A stretch of 64,000 bases of DNA from Mytilisepta virgata (taxonomy: Eukaryota; Mollusca; Bivalvia; Mytilida; Mytilidae): NCBI GenBank assembly GCA_028015205.1, contig CM051516.1, positions 46,194,230-46,258,229 of the forward strand, read 5' to 3'. Below, in pieces: positions 30,962-44,967 of the stretch. Both the position numbers and the translations under genes were made by a program. The notes under the pieces were generated by a model that saw nothing but the letters and a program-made list of their open reading frames with translations, was not told the origin of the DNA and did no database searches. How positions within the stretch are numbered: position 1 is the first letter of the stretch; each line of letters opens with the position of its first letter.

Positions 30962-33900
30962 ATTTAGTATAATTTTAAAAGGACTGTTAATTAAGTGTAA
31001 AATTCTATAATGGTAATACAGTGGTTTTTTTTAACAGGGTCAAAATTCTGTCATCACTTTTGATCATTAGTCAGTCATCCATACTTTGAAAAAATTTCAC
31101 TGGAAGGGACAAGTAACATTACCTATATAAAATCTAATGATATCTCTGTTGGTCCTGTTGTTATTCTTGCTTACTTTAATGTCCTGAGGTGAAGCTGATG
31201 GTCAGTGCTGCTGACCTTAGACCAATAATTAGGCCAGTACACTTTATGTAACACTTTACTTTGCCAATACAGACTTGTGATCTAGCAGATGTTACTGTAT
31301 TGTAGAGGTAGTTTCTAGCTTATTAAATCCAATAACATTGTAGTTAATAAATAAAATAACTACTATATACATTATTGTTAATATATATATGAATAGCAGG
31401 TAGATCCTATATAGGCTTCTGATATTATGTATATATTTTTAATTATTACATATATATATAGTAATAAATATTTCCCATTTCAATAGAAAGCAATTGTGTG
31501 ATTGTGCTATTGTGCAATATTGTTCTGTTTTTGCCAGCCAACACAGGACAATACTGAAAGATTCAGAATATGATTTGTAATTTATTGTATCTTTGTCTGT
31601 TTACAAAAATGGAAATGGTGGAAATGAGATTGACTCGAAACTTGTCTGTTGTTGAAAATGCTGTTAACACTTGATGACTAATTAAATAAGTTATTTATTT
31701 TGATATGATGCTTAATGCCCTTGATAGAAATGTGAAAATTGTAGAAAATATTTATTACTATGTAATAAAACAGTTATTGCTCAAATATTGGTAAATTTTG
31801 TCCCTCTCAGTAAATGTTTTAAAGTTGTATAGTTACTGGATGTCAACAGAGGACAGAATTTAGTGATAATGAAATCAGGTACAATAAACTGTGTATTCAG
31901 ATATCTCTTTGCCTTTTTAGTTTCCTATTTGATATAATTGGATTTCATAAATATTCATAATTCACATTTACCCAAAAATAATACACGAAAATAATACTTA
32001 CATGTAAATGAAACATGTATTCTGTACTGATAAAATTCTAATTGATTACACTTGATCATAATGTATACGAAATACAGAATTTTTTTATGGGCAGTAAGGA
32101 TAAAATCATTCTTATTTTCATACATTTCTTGAAATTGAATAAAATTTGCTTCAAGCATTGTTTATTGGTGTTAGTATTGTGATGAGAGTAAAACAATTCT
32201 CTTGAATAAATTAAATACTGAATGAATCAGTATGTTATTTAACTTAGGAAGTTGTTAATTTGGACTTCATATTACCTCATTGTATAATGAAATGTTGTAT
32301 TGTTGTTTATTGGATCATGTTTATAATTTCTTTAGTAAGGATGAATGAATACACTGTTTTCTTTGTCAAATTTAGACGGGGGATATTATGTCCTTTAATA
32401 TTGAGACTTGAAAAAAGTCTGTTCTGAGGAATGGATATTGCTTTCTTGTATTATATATATACATTGTCTTTCTGTGTAAAAATATTTTTGATTATATTAT
32501 TTATCTTATTGTACATTTTCTGGTAAATTATATGAAATGTAAGTAGACCAAATTTTTATTACTGTACAGTTTTGGTAAATAATATGTATCTATTACAAGA
32601 TAATGTTATTTTTTTTAAAATATAAGTAACAGCAAGGTTACTGAAGGAATTGAGACCTACTGGTCATATTTATTTATTGTTGTTATCAATTATTGTTTCA
32701 TCTGGTTTTGCAGTAAAGAAAGTCTGAAAGAAATACTAGAAAAAAATGGTTTTTACACTTGTGTTTAGATACCGGTTCATATTAATATTTCATTGTGGAT
32801 ATTTGTATCCTTACACTATCTTGATTTCACTGAGTGTAGGTTGTATGAAGACTATTTCTGTTGAAGTATTGATGGTTTGTTTGTTGTGAAAAATATTGTT
32901 TCATATTTCACAATCAGATATTTTCAGTATTTAATACTGCAATGTTAAATATTTCTTAAATTTAGAGATCTTATTAAATATACTTGAACTGAAAGCTTTA
33001 TGTAAATTTTTTATTACATTCTTTTACATATTTGAAGATATTTTTTTTTTTAAATAATTGATACAATTTTTGAAGAATATATACATGTAAAATATACAGG
33101 TATATTTTGCATGTCTATTTATTCCTTGGCATTGAAAAACTATTTCAGTTAAATTCAGTGATATTATAACTATGTATAGATTACATAAACAATATACGAA
33201 TGAACAATAATTATTATATATATAATGTAGTATAAACCTTGAAGAAGGGTGAATGTGTCCCCTCTTAGTACTGCCGTCTGGATCAGACAACAGCCATAAA
33301 AACGTTCATGTTGCATCACTAAGTTTCACTGATAGTGTTATTATTCTGAAGCCTCATCAATATGTAACAAGTAAAGCCTTCATGGACTTCAATAGCTCAT
33401 GTAAGCCCCTGATAAGTTCACATACATTAATCTCATTTTCATACGTTTTGATAGGCTTTATGTTAGAACATGGCCTGTATTGCTAACTGAAAATTATTTG
33501 ATCTGAATAGATGTTTGTAACACCTTAGGATCATGGGTATTAACGTATTGTATGATCTGAACTGTGGTGCTAAGATCCGACATGGACGCCTTCACCCCTC
33601 TTAAAAACTTTATGTATAGATAACATGTTAAACAATATATAATTGAACATTTATTATTATATATTTAGTATACATTATATTTACTTGATGTACATGTAAG
33701 TTTCTATACTGATATTGTACTGATTTGTATATTTAAATCATATGATTTAAAACTGGTTTGTAGTTAGTAATACATATATTTGTATCTTAGATTTTTTATA
33801 TTGGTTGTGATTCATTTCTATGCTGTAAATACATAAAATCAAGTATAAAACAAATTTCTTGAATCTGATGTTGGAAAATAACAATTAGACATTGGAGATG

Positions 33901-36795
33901 GAAAAGGTGGAAAAAGTAAGGGATTCATAATAATCATGACATTATTGATGACAATCATCAGAATGATGATGATAATGTCATGCAGCAATATGGAAAGTTC
34001 ATTGTCTGATTTTATTTGTCAACAGCATTATTATACAATGTATAATCACATTTATAAATAAGTTATATACAGTTGTAAATATAACAAGACCTTGTTCAGT
34101 ATGATAATATTCAGGTTTTAGTATTGTTTGTGCTACCTGTCAGTATCTGATTTAATAACAATGCTTTATATTTGATAACATAGGAATTATATTGCAAAAT
34201 GGGTGATATAATTTTGGATCAAAGGGCAGGATAATAACTCATGGGTTAGATAACAATAAAAATATATGGAAATTTCCTTTGTGTTGGTTGAAACAGTCCA
34301 ATAAACACAAGTGCAACCCTCAGTGCCATGAACTGTTTAATATAAGGTTAATGGCCATAATAAATGCACATTTTGACCCATTTAGGTTAATTTGTAGATT
34401 TCTGTTCCTGCCCATTGCTAAAAAATTGTTCCCAAGATGAAATTTTTCACCTTCATTTTCTGACAATAATTTTGTTACAGCTTCTTGTGGTTTTTATAAA
34501 AATTAAACAAAGAGCAATAAATAAAATCATCCCCTTCATTCTTTTTTTTTTTGGTCAAGATAAATGAAAAGCTACATGAAAATAGCTGAAAGTTTATATT
34601 TGGCCTTATATTGCCTAATTTTGTATATTTTAAGACCCATTTTAGCACCCTAGTAAATTCATCACTATACTTGTTCTGATAAAATGCTCACCTCTATGTC
34701 ATGTATGTGGAACCCATTCCATTTCTAAAGATCTGATTCTATAAATATATTTCTCTTTCTAATGTATAAATATGTAATATAGTTCATTTTGACATATGTC
34801 TCTTTTCATTTTTTTTCACCCTTGTACATCTGTCTTATTTTGATTTCATTGCACTAGTGACCAAAATCATTAGAAATTTGTACTTACAAATGTATTTGTG
34901 GTTTCTGCACAACCATTTTAATTTTCTATACTGTGATGCATGGAAACAAACAGTAAAATTCTATTATGAAGTAATAAATTTTGTCCATTTACACGACATC
35001 TCTATAAAAAATGTGGAAAATTGTTAATTATAGTTTTCAACTCAACCAGATACTGATGCATGGGGGAACATTTTTTGTCCTGTAGATAGGAAGGATATGG
35101 TGGATAAATTCTTGACACAAAATCCCTAAATATACGAGAATAAAGTTCAAGGGAAACAGTCCTTTTATTACATAGTCTGTTATTTATTATATAGAATTAT
35201 TATACACTACAATAAAGAAGATGTCTGTATTTAGTTCAATCTTGTAGTTGTTCAGTATATAACCTTTGTATCTACCGTGTATTTCTTATTGGTTAATTGT
35301 AATCAGTTTGGTTATCTTATTATACACAAGAATTATTGTTATGGTTACCAACATGTACTGATTTGAAAATTGAGTTCTTAAGAAATTTCATCTATGCACT
35401 TTGTATTTGATATTAATTATATTTTTAGATAGACATTTATTATCTATACATGTATATTAAATTGGTTACTTTATTAGAAGACTGTATCAGGTTTATAACC
35501 AGTAGACAATCATGAACACAAAGTACCCTATCATTCCTATTGGATGTTCAAGCCAAATCACTTCAGTAATTAAATGTACAAATTCTTTAAGAAAGAAAGG
35601 CTAAATTTTTTTTTTCTGGAATATGCTTGATTATTAGATTTGATAATTTTTACAACTGCATGTACATGTATATATTCAAGCATTGATGTTTCCCTGATGT
35701 TTTTTTATTTGACAATTTGTTTAGAAAATTTTCATTCTTAATTCTGCTGTTGATCAGTAAATGTTACAACATTGTAATGTATTTATATTAATTTGATTGA
35801 TCGGTTGCTGTTGATTATATTTATTCTGTTTTTGACTGAGTTTTCCAACAGAAAAAATCATACTGTGATTAGTAAAAACCTGTTGGTTTGTCTTCTTATT
35901 TATTTTCTTGATATAGATATATAAACTCAGTGTATTTCTTAAGGATGTTCTCTGGTGATATCTTTACTTTTGATAAGATTTACAAAATCGCTCTGCATTT
36001 TGTCAATTCATAGAATTAGAGGCTTTTCTCCAAAAAAGTCTTTCCATAATTTGTCCAATATGCTTTGGACAGCTAAGTGAGAAATTCTTATGATTTTGTA
36101 ATGCCTATTAACAGACAAAATCTGGCTATATAAAATCTTTGGAAAATCAGTGAAGGCCTCGTTTCAACAAAAAATCAGATGATTTGTATCCCAGAAAGAA
36201 GCATGTTAACTGTGCATTATTTGTTTAATATTTTGTTTTTTAATAGTCAAAGTCTTCGTAACAGTACCAACCACCTGAAATCCTTTTTATTCCGAATCTG
36301 ACCAGTAATCATCCAAAGTATTTACATGTGTCAAATAATATGTTAGGGATTGTCAACAATATGACAAGGTTCCTATGTTACTCAAGAATAATATTCTCTC
36401 TTTTATCATGCCTGACAATGAATAGCTATGGTGGCATTTGTTTGCTAAATATATTTCTTGTATTTGAAACTCAATGGAACAATAATATTGTAAATAACCA
36501 AGTTGATTTTCCCCAATTCCTGAGCTGAATAACCTATATCCTATCATTTCAGTGATCACATTGTTAATTAATTCATGTTTTACAGCCACTTGACCTTTTG
36601 TGACTTAACTGGTTTTTTTTATAGTGGACTTGACCAGTAAAAAGGTATCATTTTGGTTACAATCTATTATTGTAATCTTTTCAGTTGAACTACTAACAGA
36701 TTTATCCAAAATGCCTGTTGACATGATTATTCAACAGAAAAAAATCTGATTAATAGTTTGGCAGAGTATGGTGAGCATTTTGAAATGGTGACAGG
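30962..36795. other. AT-rich 3' flank, no gene supported
   Basis: Follows the TRPA1-like stop codon. It contains AATAAA hexamers (31346, 31764 and others) and many AT-rich runs. Part is probably 3' UTR, which can be long in molluscs. Open frames are short and without domains. No terminal repeats were recognised. Confidence 0.45.
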
Positions 36796-36836
36796 AAAAT
36801 CCAGTTTACTGTCACTTGGACAGCTTCTCATTTTAT
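36796..36836 (+). mobile_element. Family H 3'-end remnant
   Basis: Reads acaggaaaatccagttta, then ctgtcacttggacagc, then ttctcatttt, matching the 3' end of the family H element (caggaaaatccggttt, hairpin, ctcttg). No matching 5' end was found upstream. Confidence 0.5.
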
Positions 36837-37365
36837 GTTTTTTCTTTTGAATCATCTGTTGTTTCAGTAGCAAATGTCTTTAGACCCTTCATTGTCACAA
36901 ATTCTAAATAATATTTTATAGATATTTATTTTATACATATATTTTTTTGTTGTTTTAGTTAATTTTTAGTAATTTTCATAAAGCATAAATATTTGTATAA
37001 TAAAATCATAGAAGAAGAAACATATTCATTGTGTGTTATTTTTAAGTTTGCACTTCTTGCCTGGAGCATTTGCTCTTTTAACGGCCATTACAAAGAGGAC
37101 CAATATACCTAAGGAGCAAACTTCTTGTATCCCATTTAGAATACATGGTAGTCAAACACAACTATAGTATCTAATAATCCCTCATCCTGTAGCAAAAAGG
37201 AAAAATAAGTGCCAAAACTCTTGGATTAAGTAGGATAAACATCAGTAGATAGTCATTCTCTGGTCAATTTTGAAATTTTGTGTTTGTTTGTATGACCACT
37301 GACCAAAAAAGTGGTAATCACCGAAAATGGAAAATTTGTATTTCTATTTATGGGGTACATATTTG

Positions 37366-37450
37366 AAAAATGGCATCTCATTATTACAAGAACAATACTC
37401 CACTAGTGAAAAATGGCATCTCATTATTACAAGAACAATACTCCACTAGT
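37366..37450 (+). repeat. 43-bp tandem duplication
   Basis: The segment tggcatctcattattacaag to cactagt occurs at 37371 and 37414, two essentially identical copies. Confidence 0.8.
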
Positions 37451-38358
37451 AAAGAACTTCTTGCCTAACAAACTTAAAAGTCATATCTCCAAATATATTT
37501 CCAGGGAACTTTAATTTGCAACGGAACCACTCCTATTCAATTAGACCCCACAGCACAAGAGTGGGTTGCTTTACATCTGCTTTTTATGAGAGTTCAGCGT
37601 GTTTTGCCTTGTCTTTTCTAATTGTTAATTGTATTCTGCCTGTATGATTTGTATCTTAATTTTGTCATGGGTATTTCATCTATTTGTCTGCAGTGACTCT
37701 GCAGCAGAATTAGGGAATCTTATGAAAAAGAAGCAGAGCACTTTTCCAGAGCACATTTCAGCTTCCGTTGATATTTACATGCGCGTGTGTAAACAGTTGG
37801 TAAAATTCAATGTTTTTGTTTCCCTTAACAATGGTATGGGCATTTATTTTTGTCAATAAAAAACACCCTGGAAGGTATTGAGAACTGCAAAACATATTTT
37901 AAGATACAAGGAAGGACATTTTATTTTTGGGAAGGTATAATGTAATAGGAAAACATTGTTTTAAACAGTATAGTCCGTTTAATTGCGTTTTACTCTCATC
38001 AAAGTGATTACTCAGTGTGTCGGCTGTTTCCGTATATCAACACCTATTTTAAACCAAACGAAAGATATTTTTACTAACGGAAAACGAGTAAATGTCAGCA
38101 ATCAACGGTGTGAAATAGATTATTTGGAAATATTTAGTGTTTGAATTTCATACATAGTAATCCCCTCTTTAGTAAACATCTTGGAAGGTTGGACAATCGT
38201 TCCCTTTTTTCAACAAAACTAGAATCCAAATTGGATAGCAGTTTCTTGGTACAGTAATTTCCCACAATTTATTTTTGGTTTAAGTACATAGCAACCATGT
38301 ATCATGCAAATCATAACTGGAATATCAATTGCTTTTAAAAATTTAATTTTAAACACTT

Positions 38359-38880
38359 CAGTTCCTAAAAGGACATGTGAGCTTTTGCCATCACTTGTCG
38401 TCCGTCGTAAACTTTTTCAAAGATTTTCTCCTCTAAAACACTGAACCAATCACGGCCATACTTAGTCTGAATGAACCTTAGGGTATCTAGAATAAAATAT
38501 ATATTTTATTTTCTTGTTTGGTGAGAAACATTGCCGCCATGGCTAAAAATAGAACATTGGGGGTAAATTGCAGTTTTTGGCTTATATCTCAAAAACTATA
38601 TATATAGCATTTAGAGCAAAAATAAGGTACAAATGTTCATCAGGTCAAGATCTTAGATTGATGAATCGGTCAACCCTTTGTTTTGGTTATTGCCCCTGAA
38701 TTGTTAATTTTAAGGAAATTTTGCAGTTTTAGGTCATTATCTTGAATATTATCATAGATAAAGACAAACTGTAAACAGCAAAAATGTTCAGCAAAGTACA
38801 CTAAGATCTACAATTAAGTCAACATGACCAAGATCGTCAATTTACCCTTTAAATGACTTTTTGCCCTTGAAATATTATTT
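38359..38880 (+). mobile_element. Helentron-like family E fragment (5' part)
   Basis: Has ggacatgtgagcttttgcca, tcacttgtcgtccgtcgtaa and gccatggctaaaaatagaac as in copy 5, but the 3' hairpin end is not found. It runs directly into a 25-base minisatellite. Confidence 0.55.
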
Positions 38881-38911
38881 ACATGTAAACAGTAAATATC
38901 AGTAAGACATG

Positions 38912-39235
38912 ATTGATTTGGTTTTTCATTGGCCTGATCGATTCGACTTTTCATTGACCTGATCGATTGGGATTTTCACTGACATGGTTGATTCGGCTTT
39001 TCAGTTACATGATTTAGGCTTTTCATTCACCTGATTGATTTGGCTTTTCATTAACCGGATTGATTTGGCTCTACAGTGACCTGATCGATCCGGCTTTTCA
39101 TTGACCTAATCAATTCGACTTTTCACTGACATGATCAATTCGGCTTTTCAGTGACCTGATCAATTCGGATTTTCACTGACATAATTGATTCGGCTTTTTA
39201 TTAACCTGATCGATTCTGCTTTTCACTGACTTGTT
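38912..39235 (+). repeat. 25-bp minisatellite, about 13 copies
   Basis: Unit close to gacctgatcgattcggcttt followed by tcatt. Copies are diverged and one is shortened (gttacatgatttaggc). Reported from direct reading. Confidence 0.8.
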
Positions 39236-39432
39236 TTTTCAGACTTGTGAAACTTAAATTTACAATGTATCAAAAATTTACCAGGGAAAGTTTCTGAGTG
39301 GCCGAAAATATCCATTCCATTATAGTGTCAAACCATACGAATATGTGCAGATGTGTACAAACTAATATATACATATAAAGTTTTAACCTCAAACTAATTG
39401 CAACAGAAAATGTTTTAGTTCTAATCTATAGA

Positions 39433-41397
39433 TTACCCAAGTCAAAGAGGACAGCAGTTCTTAAGCAGTTTATTAGCATTCACAGTTCTTACTTGACAGC
39501 TGTTCTTTAGCAGTTCATTAGCATTCACAGTTCTTACTTGACAGCTGTTCTTTAGCAGTTCATTAGCATTCACAGTTGCCTAATTCAAGGCAATGGTTAA
39601 TTTGCATATAAGCATTCCAATAGCATTCCTTAGCAGTTTCTCAGCAGTTTATTTAGCTTTCACAGTTATTTAGCTGTTATTTTTAACGAAAAATTTAAAT
39701 GAGATACCCCAAAACTGCTATCTTCTCTGAATATTCATGAGAACAGCTATAATAACAGCTGTCAATAATGAATATTCATACAAACTGCTAAGCTGTACAT
39801 CCTAATATGGTTTTCAAAACTGCTAATAACTGCTATGGAATGCTATTGGATCTGTCAAAAGTTTGAATGCAAAGGTACATGAATATACAGAGTACAAGTT
39901 ATGCATTTAGAAATATTTTACTGTATGTAGGGGGTTGTAAACATGTTTTGTGAGTACTCAACCTGGCCTTAGAACCCTTATTAATTATGTTTGTGGCCTA
40001 ATAATAGGAACAATAAAGAATGCACTTTAAAAATCAGTGCTTATAAAAAGCAACTAATTCAATAAGAGGGATTACTAGAGACTGTATTAATTATCTTGAC
40101 AAAGTGATTTTCAGATTAAAAGTTATTCCTTTTTAATTATTATTCAATTATTAAGTGTACTACTAGTTTCTCAATATATATATTTTTTATGTGGACCAAA
40201 AGACAACAGTTATCTTCTCTTTCGCTTTTGGATTAAAAAAAAATTTTCTTATGTTTTGACTTTCTGATACAAAATAAGGTTACATAGATTAACTTCCTTA
40301 AATGGATTGTTAGGTCAGTATTAAACAATTGTTAATAAAATTGGGAATGGAAATGGGGAATGTGTCAAAGAGACAATTAACAACCCGACCAAAGAGCAGA
40401 AAACAGTCCAAGGCCACCAATGGGTCTTCAACACAGCGAGAAAATCCCGCACCCGGAGGCGGGCTTCAGCTGGCCCCTAAACAAAAATGTGTACTAGTTC
40501 ATTGAAAATGGACGTCACACTAAACTCCGAAACATATAAATGAACTAAAATTAAAACAAACATACAAGACTAACAAAGGCCAGAGGCTCCTGACTTACAC
40601 AGGCACAAAAATGCGGCGGGGTTAAACATGTTTTGTGAGATATCAACCCTCCCCCTATACTTCTAGCCAAGTCAACATAAAACAATCTGCTATTTGCAGC
40701 CTAGGTTTCCTTAATATTCCCTCCCCCCCCCTTTTTCAACTCTTGAATATGATTTGTTTTTGTTTTTTTTACAAAATTATATCAAAATATTCATCTTTTT
40801 ATTTTTAAATAACTTCTTGCACTGTAAGTCTATGCTAGTATTTCATTATAATTCTGTAAACATCAGATATTCTAGGTGAATAAACAACTATCCCCCTTTT
40901 TTATGGCTGTCTGGTATGATTTCTGTTTTCCCCTCCAAAATTGTCAGAAAATACACATGCATCAACTGTAACTGCAACTTACTGTACTGCAGGTGTGTGA
41001 AAGTATTCCATTTAGCCTAAATCAAACTTTATAATTGACATGAATACAGTTTTTCACCAGCAAATATTTATACACATCTTGAAGCCAAAATGCACATTTG
41101 AAAATGATCAAATAGTCTTCAAATAAAGGTTTACTTTCAAGCTGAAAACACAGCCAGATCCAAGCATTTTCATAACAAAAATTAAAACCAAAACTGCTGT
41201 CAAACTGCTGTCAATAACAGTTTCAAGGTATCCAAACTGCTAAGGGTGAATGCTAAGAAATGATGAAACAAAGCAGTTTTTCAAACTGCTATTAAATGGA
41301 CTGCTAAGAACAGCTAACAAACTACTAAAAATATGAAGAACTGGTAAATAACAGCTAAAAACAGCTAATAATAGCAGTTCAATTTGACATGGGTATA
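39433..41397. mobile_element. TIR element with AACTGCT-like subterminal repeats
   Basis: The left end cccaagtcaaagaggacagc is mirrored by the right end read on the minus strand (cccatgtcaaattgaactgc). TA is present at both outer edges. Both subterminal zones are crowded with agcagtt / aactgct / aacagct words in opposite orientation; the left zone includes ~52-base tandem copies near 39455-39570. A separate repeat has inserted at 40343-40700. No transposase seen. Confidence 0.55.
40343..40700 (+). repeat. Interspersed repeat common in Mytilus
   Basis: Starts tggaaatggggaatgtgtca and includes aatcccgcacccggaggcgg, then gcttcagctggcccc, ggccagaggctcctgactta and aaatgcggcggggtta. I recall this string as a very abundant repeat in Mytilus sequences; the class of element is not known to me. 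It lies inside the TIR element 39433-41397. Confidence 0.6.
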
Positions 41398-41978
41398 AGC
41401 CCCAAATAGACACAGAAAAAAGTCCATAAAATCTAACTTGAGGAAAACTCAAAATCAGCATTTTTAATTTCCTATGGAAATTAACATTGGAAAGGGGAGA
41501 TAACTCCGCAAAAATTAGTCTTTTTTGTCAGTTTTTGGTTGATTTTCTTAAAATTCATGTAAAGTATGATACTTTGATGGTGTTATAAGTTCGTATTTGA
41601 CTATATTATATAATCTTCTGCTCATGAAATGTACAAAACCGAAGTGTTATGGGTATTTTTATTTTGTTTGCACATTTTTCATTAAAGAAATTGCAAATTT
41701 GTGGCTGTGTGACCATTTTGAAAAAATGTGAAAATTTGAAGCACCTTTAAAGTTGTTTGTTATACTCTAAAGACGGCTAAAATATCAAGAATCAATACAT
41801 TCTGCTGAATAGAAGCGGTAAAGTTATAATTTTTATTGATATTTCTGCCTTTTCTGCAGAGTTATCTCCCATTTTCAATGCAAATCACCATAGGAATTTT
41901 AAAATTGTGATTTTTTAGTCTTCCTCAAGTTAGATTTTGTTGGACTTTTTTCTGTGTATATTTGGGGTATAATGCTAA
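41396..41978. mobile_element. MITE with ~120-bp terminal inverted repeats
   Basis: The left arm (ataagccccaaatagacaca to ggggagataactc, 41396-41512) is the reverse complement of the right arm (gagttatctcccattttcaa to tttggggtataat, about 41858-41978) with modest divergence. The center (41520-41850) is unique and non-coding. It abuts the element ending at 41397. Confidence 0.7.
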
Positions 41979-42355
41979 AGATGAAAACTTAAAAATCTTC
42001 TTTTGCAATTACTTTAAGGTTAGGGTCAAATTTATGCTAGATTGACTGGACTAATAACCATAACATCTTTCTTTTTTCCTAGTCACTAGACAAAAAGGAT
42101 ACATTGATTTATTTTATACATTGACGATTGTAGATAATAGAATTAAAATATTTCTGAGCAAGAGACTTCATCGGAACTGGATTTCATCACCGATAAAGCA
42201 TTCGCAGGGCAAACTATCAAATAGATCAATTCCGTCCAATTATCTTAGTGCGGAGATGAAGTACTACAATCCGTAGTTTTTTTTTCTTGACGATGTGTAG
42301 CACTCGGAGAAAATAAAATAACATCGTTTATACTTTATCATAGTGTTTGATTAAA

Positions 42356-43037
42356 TATAGATTCTCCTTCTGGTTCGATTTTCAACCCTCGAGCCTTTAG
42401 CGAGCGTATTAAAATCTAAATTCCATAACTCAAGAGTAAATTGAAGGAGAATCTGTTTCTCCTATGGTTTTCGCGACAAAAACCTCAAGAAAATGTCGTT
42501 GCTATGTAGTTTAATTACATATAGACGTCATTTCGGGACTTCTCTAGTTTATCGTTCTAATGACTATAGAAAAAATGGCGGTAATTCCCACATAGAAATT
42601 TAATCACTGGCAAGTGGTTAAAGATATTTCTCCTATTCCTGACGTGTTTAATCGGTGGGATAAAAATACATAATATCTTTAACCACTTCCCGGTGATCAA
42701 ATTTCTACGTGGGAATTACCACTCTTTTTCCTACAGTTATTAGAACGATAAACTAGAGAAGTCCCGAAATGACGTCTATGTAAACAAACTACATAGCAAC
42801 GACATTTTCTTGAGGTTTTTGTCGAAAATCATAGGAGAAACACATTCTCCTTCAATTTACTCGTGACTTATGGAATTTCTCCACCCTCAATAGTTAAATT
42901 TTAGATTTTAACACGCTCGCGTGTTGAAAATCGAAAATTTAACTATCTCGGGTAGAGAAATTCCATAACTCACTCGTACCTGAAGGAGAATCTATATGTA
43001 TTTTTATCCCACCGATTAAACACGCCAAGAATATGAG
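42356..43037. repeat. Large foldback with order L-X-L'-X'
   Basis: The left arm (42356-42628) begins tatagattctccttc, and the right arm (42672-42996) ends gaaggagaatctata; the arms are complementary over most of their length. The center X (42629-42671: gtgtttaatcggtgggataa) also appears reverse-complemented right after the right arm (42997-43037). Non-coding. Confidence 0.75.
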
Positions 43038-44967
43038 AAAACAAAATACACTGCGATTGTCATGTTTATTTTCAGAACTCCAAAAAATCTTACATGAATA
43101 TGTCTATAGTTCGGGGATGTGGAAGTCAGTGTACTAGACTTATGGGGTCAAAGTGCTCAAAATGTGCCAAAAGCTGTAGAAATTTGAAATGAAAGAAATT
43201 CAATATATGTTAAATGCTTTATTATGTGAAGTACAAATTATATTTTCCGACAATAAATGGAACAAACTTCCTATAAATTCAATATATCAATAAGGAAGGA
43301 AAAGTGGTAAAGCACTAACCGTGGAACGTAACGCACGTTCTCTTCTTGGTGACACGGTCACCTTCAGACAAACAATAAAACTTTCCCTAAAGCTATAGTT
43401 AAATTTAAGTTGTATCACAATTCAGGTATTGTCGGTTTAGAATAAAATTCCCAAAAATAGTTAAGCTATGAAATTTAAATAAACTCCAATACCGAGACTA
43501 ATACCTTATGATATTTGATCAAATTAAACCTATTTTATAACAACTGAAAAGGAAATACTAAAGAAATTTCCAAAATACAGAAATTTAGAGTTTCAAGAAG
43601 GATAACTCTAGCTAGTTAAATCCAATTCTACCACATACGTATAAGCCTGACTGGAGATTGTTTAATAAATGCTACATTGTAGCAACTAGAAGCAGAACTA
43701 GATTTGTTGTCAGGTAAAATCTAATTCATGTAGCAACAATATGTAATCTCATCGGCAAACGTTAAGCCTACGTCGAGACAAAAATAGGTATTTTGTTTCT
43801 TTCCGTTTTCATATATGCAACACAGAAGGCACACCACTAAATCGAGCCCCCGTTTACTTCAATGTTAAATTCGTCATTTTCAAAAATTAGGGAAAAATAT
43901 AAAATGAATTTTCCCAAGTCGGGCAATATGTTGACATGTTTTTCAAATAAAAGCTGTCTTAGAAAATTGTACTTGAACAGTACATTGTTTACCAAATAAG
44001 AAATTTTTTCTCGTTTCAAATTTCCCGGTGAAAATTTGCCCCATCACTTCAAACTGAATACCGGAAATTACAGGCGCATTAATATGTCCAGTTCTCGAAA
44101 CTTTTAAGGGTTATTGACATGCCGTAAAGTGTATTTCGTAGGGTATTCATTCCTTTCCAGAATAAATTCACTTGTTTATGCTTTAGATTGTGGCATTAGT
44201 TGTGACAGATCGACGCCGAAACCCATAGGAATTATTTTGTACTACTTTCGTACTCTGTCGAAATTGCTCCAGCTATTTACTGTAGTGCCCCCCACACCTT
44301 CATGATTCAGTGATTTGACCAAAAAAAAAAATTTTTTAAAAAATATTTCAAGGCGTGATTTGACCAAAAAACCCTTTTTTAAAAATATGTCAAGGCTTTT
44401 ATAGAAAGTTTAACTTTTTAAACACAAAAGATAACGTCTAAATAGGTGTTTCGTAAAATGTCCCAATTTACAAAGAGATTGTTCTCTGACAAAAAAAATA
44501 TGCCAGGCATCGTTAAACTAAGTTTCAAATTTTAACCAAATAAGAAATATTTATGTTCGTTTTATATCTTTGCATGAATGTTGAAAAATCCTTTACTGAG
44601 TTTTTCTTTAAATTATAGAATTATCATTTTGAAGAAATGGATTTTGTGTGCAATAGAAAGAAATATATCAATTTTAACAGCTTTGAGTTGAATGCATAAT
44701 GAATAATTCTATTGATACATTATGTACTTGTCGGAAATCCCAATAGATACTCATGGTACAATTGGGACATGTATATGTATTCGCCAGTTATCCCTCTTGA
44801 TAAAACAACGAAGCAAATATATTATGATTTACCTCCCTTTAACCTATAAGACAAAGGGGGATAATTGTATGTAAAAATCTTTCATGGTACCCTTTTCAAT
44901 GAGACAGCTATGTCTCACAGAGTTATATCATAAAAAAAGATATATATATTGTTAGATATAATTAACT
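43038..44967. other. Intergenic, no gene supported
   Basis: No exon is supported. A two-copy repeat (gatttgaccaaaaaa...caaggc) lies at about 44312-44398. The stretch just right of 44800 may be the 3' UTR of the minus-strand sushi gene. Open frames at 43837-44019 and 44114-44305 have no domain. Confidence 0.4.
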
